Positions 59,845-64,000 of a stretch of 64,000 nucleotides of DNA are shown here, piece by piece (position 1 is the first letter of the stretch; every line of letters begins with the position of its first letter). The DNA comes from Candidimonas sp. (GTDB lineage Bacteria; Pseudomonadota; Gammaproteobacteria; Burkholderiales; Burkholderiaceae_B). The notes below the pieces were generated by a model. That model did not search any database. It was given only the letters and a program-made list of their open reading frames with translations, and was not told the DNA's origin. A program made the position numbers and the translations under genes. The DNA lies in assembly GCA_004297945.1 (NCBI GenBank), contig SCRC01000030.1, forward strand, positions 1-64,000. Reading direction: 5' to 3'.

Positions 59845-60048
59845 ATGGAATCCCGCCTGCTTGAAATTCTGGTTTGCCCGCTATGCAAAGGCCCCTTGCG
59901 CCTCGAACGCGAGCAACAAGAGCTGATCTGCTCGGCCGACAAGCTGGCTTTTCCGATACGCGACGGCATCCCGATCATGCTCGAAGGGGAAGCACGCGAT
60001 CTCAACGCCCACGCACCGACAGATGCATCGGACACGAGTGCTGCGTGA
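59845..60048 (+). CDS. Trm112/YcaR-family small zinc-ribbon protein
   Basis: 67-residue protein, [20 protein letters not shown] at the N-terminus and [20 protein letters not shown] in the middle. The CPLC pair and later Cys form a partial zinc ribbon; Trm112-type proteins act as small partners of methyltransferases. ATG 59845 has GGAG 6-10 bases upstream. Its stop shares GTGA with kdsB. Such a gene between lpxK and kdsB is common in beta- and gammaproteobacteria. Confidence 0.88.
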   Translation: MESRLLEILVCPLCKGPLRLEREQQELICSADKLAFPIRDGIPIMLEGEARDLNAHAPTDASDTSAA

Positions 60049-60809
60049 GTTTTATCGTCATTATCCCGGCTCGGGCGGCCTCGACCCGATTGCCCGGCAA
60101 GCCGTTGCTGGACATCGCCGGCCAACCGATGGTGGTGCGTACGGCTGAGCAAGCCGCCAGATCCTGGGCCTCCCGCGTCATCGTTGCCACCGACGACACG
60201 CATATCCAGGCGGTCGTCCAATCCCACGGCATTGAAGCGATGCTCACGCGCACAGAGCACCCAACCGGAACCGACCGGCTAGCTGAGGTGGCCGCGCGCC
60301 TGGGTCTGGGCGACAATGAAGTGATTGTGAATGTACAGGGCGACGAACCTCTGATCGATCCCGAGCAGATCAACGCCGTAGCCACCTTGCTGGCCGAACA
60401 GCCCGACGCGGCGATGTCCACCTGCGCCAGTCCGATTATCCAGGCCACGACGCTTTTCAACCCCAACGCTGTCAAGGTCGTTTGCGATCAAAAACAACGC
60501 GCCCTGTATTTTTCCCGCGCACCCATACCCTGGGCTCGCGACGCGCTGTCCAAAGGGGGCCAGCAATTGGCGCCGGGCCTTCCCGCCCTGCACCATATCG
60601 GTCTGTATGCTTATCGAGTCGGATTTCTGAAAAAATTTCCGTCTCTACCCGCTGGCCCCCTGGAACGCTTCGAATCACTCGAGCAGCTCAGAGCCATGGA
60701 AAATGGCTACTCGATTGCTGTTTGCATCACGCACGCGCATCCCGCCGCCGGCGTAGATACCCCAGCCGATCTGGCCCGTGTACGTGAGATTTTTACAAAT
60801 GGGTTATAA
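60045..60809 (+). CDS. kdsB: 3-deoxy-manno-octulosonate cytidylyltransferase
   Basis: Activates Kdo as CMP-Kdo for lipopolysaccharide synthesis. 254 residues with the nucleotide loop [19 protein letters not shown], the segment [13 protein letters not shown], and [15 protein letters not shown], whose Asp and Glu bind the metal. The C-terminal [14 protein letters not shown] ends the fold. GTG 60045 overlaps the Trm112-like gene. It serves the same lipid A pathway as lpxK two genes upstream. Confidence 0.95.
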   Translation: MSFIVIIPARAASTRLPGKPLLDIAGQPMVVRTAEQAARSWASRVIVATDDTHIQAVVQSHGIEAMLTRTEHPTGTDRLAEVAARLGLGDNEVIVNVQGDEPLIDPEQINAVATLLAEQPDAAMSTCASPIIQATTLFNPNAVKVVCDQKQRALYFSRAPIPWARDALSKGGQQLAPGLPALHHIGLYAYRVGFLKKFPSLPAGPLERFESLEQLRAMENGYSIAVCITHAHPAAGVDTPADLARVREIFTNGL

Positions 60810-61568
<759 letters not shown>

Positions 61569-61623
61569 TCGCTGCTGACGCAATCACCGGCCAATTTGAA
61601 CCCACCCACTCTGAGACTCACTC

Positions 61624-62382
61624 ATGGACATCAAGAACAAAGTATTCATCGTCACGGGCGGTGCCTCGGGACTGGGCGCGGGAACCGCGCGCATGCTGGT
61701 GGCCCAAGGCGCTCGCGTCGTGCTGGCCGACCTGCAAGACGAACTGGGGCGGGCCATAGCCCAGGAACTGGGGCAAACCTATGTACACTGCGACGTCACC
61801 CAGGAAGCCGACGGCCAGGCGGTAATCGCTGCCGCCCGCAAGCTGGGGCCAGTTTTTGGCCTGATCAATTGCGCCGGGATTGCACCTGCCTCGCGCATTG
61901 TCGGAAAAAACGGCCCACATACGCTGGACCTTTTTCAAAAAGTGGTCATGATCAACCTGGTCGGCACCTTCAATATGTCGCGTCTGGCCGCAGCGGCCAT
62001 GAGCGAAAATACGCCCGAGCCTACCGGCGAGCGCGGGGTGCTGATCAATACCGCCTCGGTGGCGGCCTACGACGGCCAGATAGGCCAGGCGGCCTATGCG
62101 GCCTCTAAAGCCGGCATCGTCGGCATGACCTTGCCCGTGGCGCGCGACCTGTCCAAGATCGGCATACGCTGCTGCACCATTGCGCCAGGCATTTTCGGCA
62201 CCCCCATGGTTTTCGGCATGCCGCAAGACGTACAGGACTCGCTGGCCGCCAGCATACCTTTCCCCTCCCGCTTGGGTCGCCCCGAAGACTACGCCAAGCT
62301 GGTCAACAGCATTATTACCAACGAAATGCTCAATGGAGAAACCATACGCCTCGATGGTGCTATCCGCATGGCGCCGAAATAA
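61624..62382 (+). CDS. short-chain dehydrogenase, 3-hydroxyacyl-CoA dehydrogenase type II-like
   Basis: 252-residue NAD(P)-dependent SDR. Cofactor loop TGGASGLGAGTARML, structural INCAGIAPA, catalytic Ser in VLINTASVAAYDGQIGQ, and the YAASK active-site Tyr/Lys in AYAASKAGIVGM. The acidic Asp after the second strand (LADLQDE) favours NAD. The overall pattern, including PGIFGTPMVFGMPQDVQ, resembles HSD17B10/type II 3-hydroxyacyl-CoA dehydrogenases of fatty-acid oxidation. Position between adk and murJ gives no extra hint on substrate. Confidence 0.82.
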   Translation: MDIKNKVFIVTGGASGLGAGTARMLVAQGARVVLADLQDELGRAIAQELGQTYVHCDVTQEADGQAVIAAARKLGPVFGLINCAGIAPASRIVGKNGPHTLDLFQKVVMINLVGTFNMSRLAAAAMSENTPEPTGERGVLINTASVAAYDGQIGQAAYAASKAGIVGMTLPVARDLSKIGIRCCTIAPGIFGTPMVFGMPQDVQDSLAASIPFPSRLGRPEDYAKLVNSIITNEMLNGETIRLDGAIRMAPK

Positions 62383-62394
62383 ACGAGCCGCCCG

Positions 62395-63957
62395 ATGAGC
62401 CTGTTCCGGTCGGCCGCAACGATTAGCAGCTTTACGCTATTTTCACGCATTACCGGCCTGGCTCGCGACGTGCTGATCGCCAGCACGTTTGGCGCCGGCC
62501 CCTTGACCGACGCCTTCTGGGTTGCCTTTCGCATCCCCAATCTATTGCGCCGCCTCTTTGCTGAGGGGGCCTTTTCGCAAGCCTTCATACCCATATTGGG
62601 ACAGGCGCGAACTAAAAATTCGCCGCAACAAGTACACATTCTGCTCGACCGTGTGGCGCTGCTTCTCACCGTGGTGTTGATGGCTGTCACGGTGCTCGGC
62701 ATTCTGGGAGCGCCGTGGGTCGTCACAGCCATGGCCAGCGGCCTGCGCGGCGCATCACACCATGCCGAATTCCACGCTGCCACTTGGATGACCCGGCTGA
62801 TGTTCCCCTACATCATCTGCATGTCGCTGGTCGCCTTCGCCTCGGCCGTGCTCAATACCTGGAGCCGGTTTGCTGTGCCGGCATTTACGCCGGTACTGCT
62901 GAACTTGTCAGTGATCGGGGCATGCCTGCTTCTGACCCGCTACGTCGATATCCCCATTTACGCGCTGGCAGTCGGGGTAATGATAGGCGGCGTGGCGCAA
63001 TTGATCGTACAGTGGTTCGCTCTGTCCCGGCTTGGCCTGCTGCCGCGCTATTCGTCAAGAGTGCGCGAAGCATGGCGGGACCCCACCGTCAAACGCATCA
63101 TGCGTCAAATGCTGCCGGCCATACTCGGCGTGTCGGTAGCGCAAATTTCTTTGCTTATCAACACCAATATTGCCACCTGGCTTGCCCCGGGCAGCGTCAC
63201 TTGGCTGTCCTTTGCTGATCGCCTGATGGAGTTTCCAACCTCGTTGCTGGGCGTCGCGCTGGGCACGGTTTTGCTGCCCAGCCTGTCGGCGGCCCACGCC
63301 AGACAAGATCATCAGGGCTACAGCGCTCTGCTCGACTGGGGCTTGCGCCTGGTGCTGCTGCTGGGCCTGCCCGCAGCACTCGGAATGGCCTTGCTGTCGA
63401 AAGGCCTGGTCGCCAGCCTGTTCAACTACGGGGCATTTAATGCGCATGATGTGCTGCAAACCCGTCTGGCGGTCATGGCGTACTCGGTCGGTCTGGTCGG
63501 GCTGCTGTCCATCAAGATTCTGGCGCCAGGCTTTTATGCCAAACAAGACATACGCACTCCGGTCAAAATCGGTATCTTCGTGCTGATTCTGACCCAAACC
63601 TTCAACGCGATTTTCGTGCCTTCCCTTGCCCATGCGGGGTTGGCGCTATCGATAGGCCTGGGCGCCAGCGTCAATGCCTTGTGCCTGCTGTGGGTATTGC
63701 GACGGCGAAAAATCTATGTGCCCCGCGCCGGCTGGGGCCGATTCGTTCTACGAATCATCCCCGCCATGGCCGCCCTGGCGGCCGTATTGCTTGCCGCCAA
63801 CCACGCCATCGACTGGATAGCACTGGCCCCTCACGCCGGACGGCGCCTTCTGTGGCTGGCGGGCGTACTGTTGGCAGGCGGCGTCGCCTATTTCTGTGCT
63901 TTATTCCTCTGCGGCTTTCGCCCCCACGACTTCACCCGCCGGGGATCGGGTTCGTGA
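62395..63957 (+). CDS. murJ: lipid II flippase MurJ
   Basis: 520-residue inner-membrane protein of the MOP superfamily with 14 predicted helices. It moves lipid II across the membrane for peptidoglycan synthesis. The start ATISSFTLFSRITGLARDVL, then FGAGPLTDAFWVAFRIPNLL and RRLFAEGAFSQAFIP are the standard MurJ N-terminus with its conserved Arg residues; GVALGTVLLPSLSAAHA is the helix-8 region. ATG 62395 lies 12 bp after the SDR stop. Confidence 0.95.
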   Translation: MSLFRSAATISSFTLFSRITGLARDVLIASTFGAGPLTDAFWVAFRIPNLLRRLFAEGAFSQAFIPILGQARTKNSPQQVHILLDRVALLLTVVLMAVTVLGILGAPWVVTAMASGLRGASHHAEFHAATWMTRLMFPYIICMSLVAFASAVLNTWSRFAVPAFTPVLLNLSVIGACLLLTRYVDIPIYALAVGVMIGGVAQLIVQWFALSRLGLLPRYSSRVREAWRDPTVKRIMRQMLPAILGVSVAQISLLINTNIATWLAPGSVTWLSFADRLMEFPTSLLGVALGTVLLPSLSAAHARQDHQGYSALLDWGLRLVLLLGLPAALGMALLSKGLVASLFNYGAFNAHDVLQTRLAVMAYSVGLVGLLSIKILAPGFYAKQDIRTPVKIGIFVLILTQTFNAIFVPSLAHAGLALSIGLGASVNALCLLWVLRRRKIYVPRAGWGRFVLRIIPAMAALAAVLLAANHAIDWIALAPHAGRRLLWLAGVLLAGGVAYFCALFLCGFRPHDFTRRGSGS

Positions 63958-63968
63958 TTGGGTGCAAT

Positions 63969-63992
63969 GTAGCGGCCCCCCTCGTGGCTGCC
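63969..63992 (+). repeat. REP-like palindrome at the window edge
   Basis: GTAGC head, arms GGCCCCC/GGCTGCC with two mismatches, loop CTCGT. It lies 11 bp after the murJ stop. Confidence 0.75.
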
Positions 63993-64000
63993 AAAATTGT

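Overview
The window reads as a chromosomal segment of a GC-rich betaproteobacterium of the Alcaligenaceae (Bordetella/Achromobacter/Pusillimonas-like). The grounds are gene content and order (dapC-dapD-dapE-prmB; ribF-ileS-lspA-coaBC-dut; clpS/clpA; exbB-exbD-lpxK-trm112-kdsB-adk), the protein sequences, and frequent GTG starts. This is recognition from memory of the families; no database search was run.

Region 1 (1-4179) is a mobile-element scar. A C-terminal DsbD-alpha-like fragment is followed by a tnpR remnant and a full-length Tn3-family transposase reading frame broken by two in-frame stop codons. Its 38-bp terminal repeat ends exactly where a carbohydrate porin (OprB family) reading frame resumes without its 5' part. 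Region 2 (4222-8008) is an intact ferric iron ABC transporter operon (binding protein, fused permease, ATPase).

Region 3 (8127-16413) lies between a tRNA with anticodon CAT and a tRNA-Leu(TAG). It looks like an accessory island. It holds a two-gene minus-strand unit (unknown hydrophobic-hairpin protein plus a PD-(D/E)XK-like nuclease), decayed IS21 and IS630 pieces joined head to tail, three tandem paralogues of an unrecognised exported protein family, and a small exported protein. No integrase is visible.

Region 4 (16414-35275) is core metabolism and information processing: lysine/diaminopimelate synthesis, PrmB, an ABC-F ATPase, UvrD, a desaturase, RsmB, PurN, RibF, IleS, LspA, CoaBC and Dut. 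Region 5 (35296-44038) is a branched-chain amino-acid type ABC transporter (livFGMH plus binding protein) and trifunctional PutA. Region 6 (44187-51664) holds pqiABC, clpA, clpS, a cold-shock gene and a DUF192 gene. Region 7 (51827-63957) holds a PcaF-like thiolase, a CLC antiporter, Fe-SOD, XseA, ExbB/ExbD, LpxK, Trm112, KdsB, Adk, an SDR and MurJ.

A dispersed family of short palindromes with a GTAG head occupies intergenic gaps throughout the core part. Different copies have different stems that stay self-complementary, and three loci have expanded into short tandem arrays. The most unusual material is the two-gene unit at 8359-10615, the tandem exported family at 11997-15615, the REP-like family, and an AT-rich DnaA-box cluster at 57238-57362.
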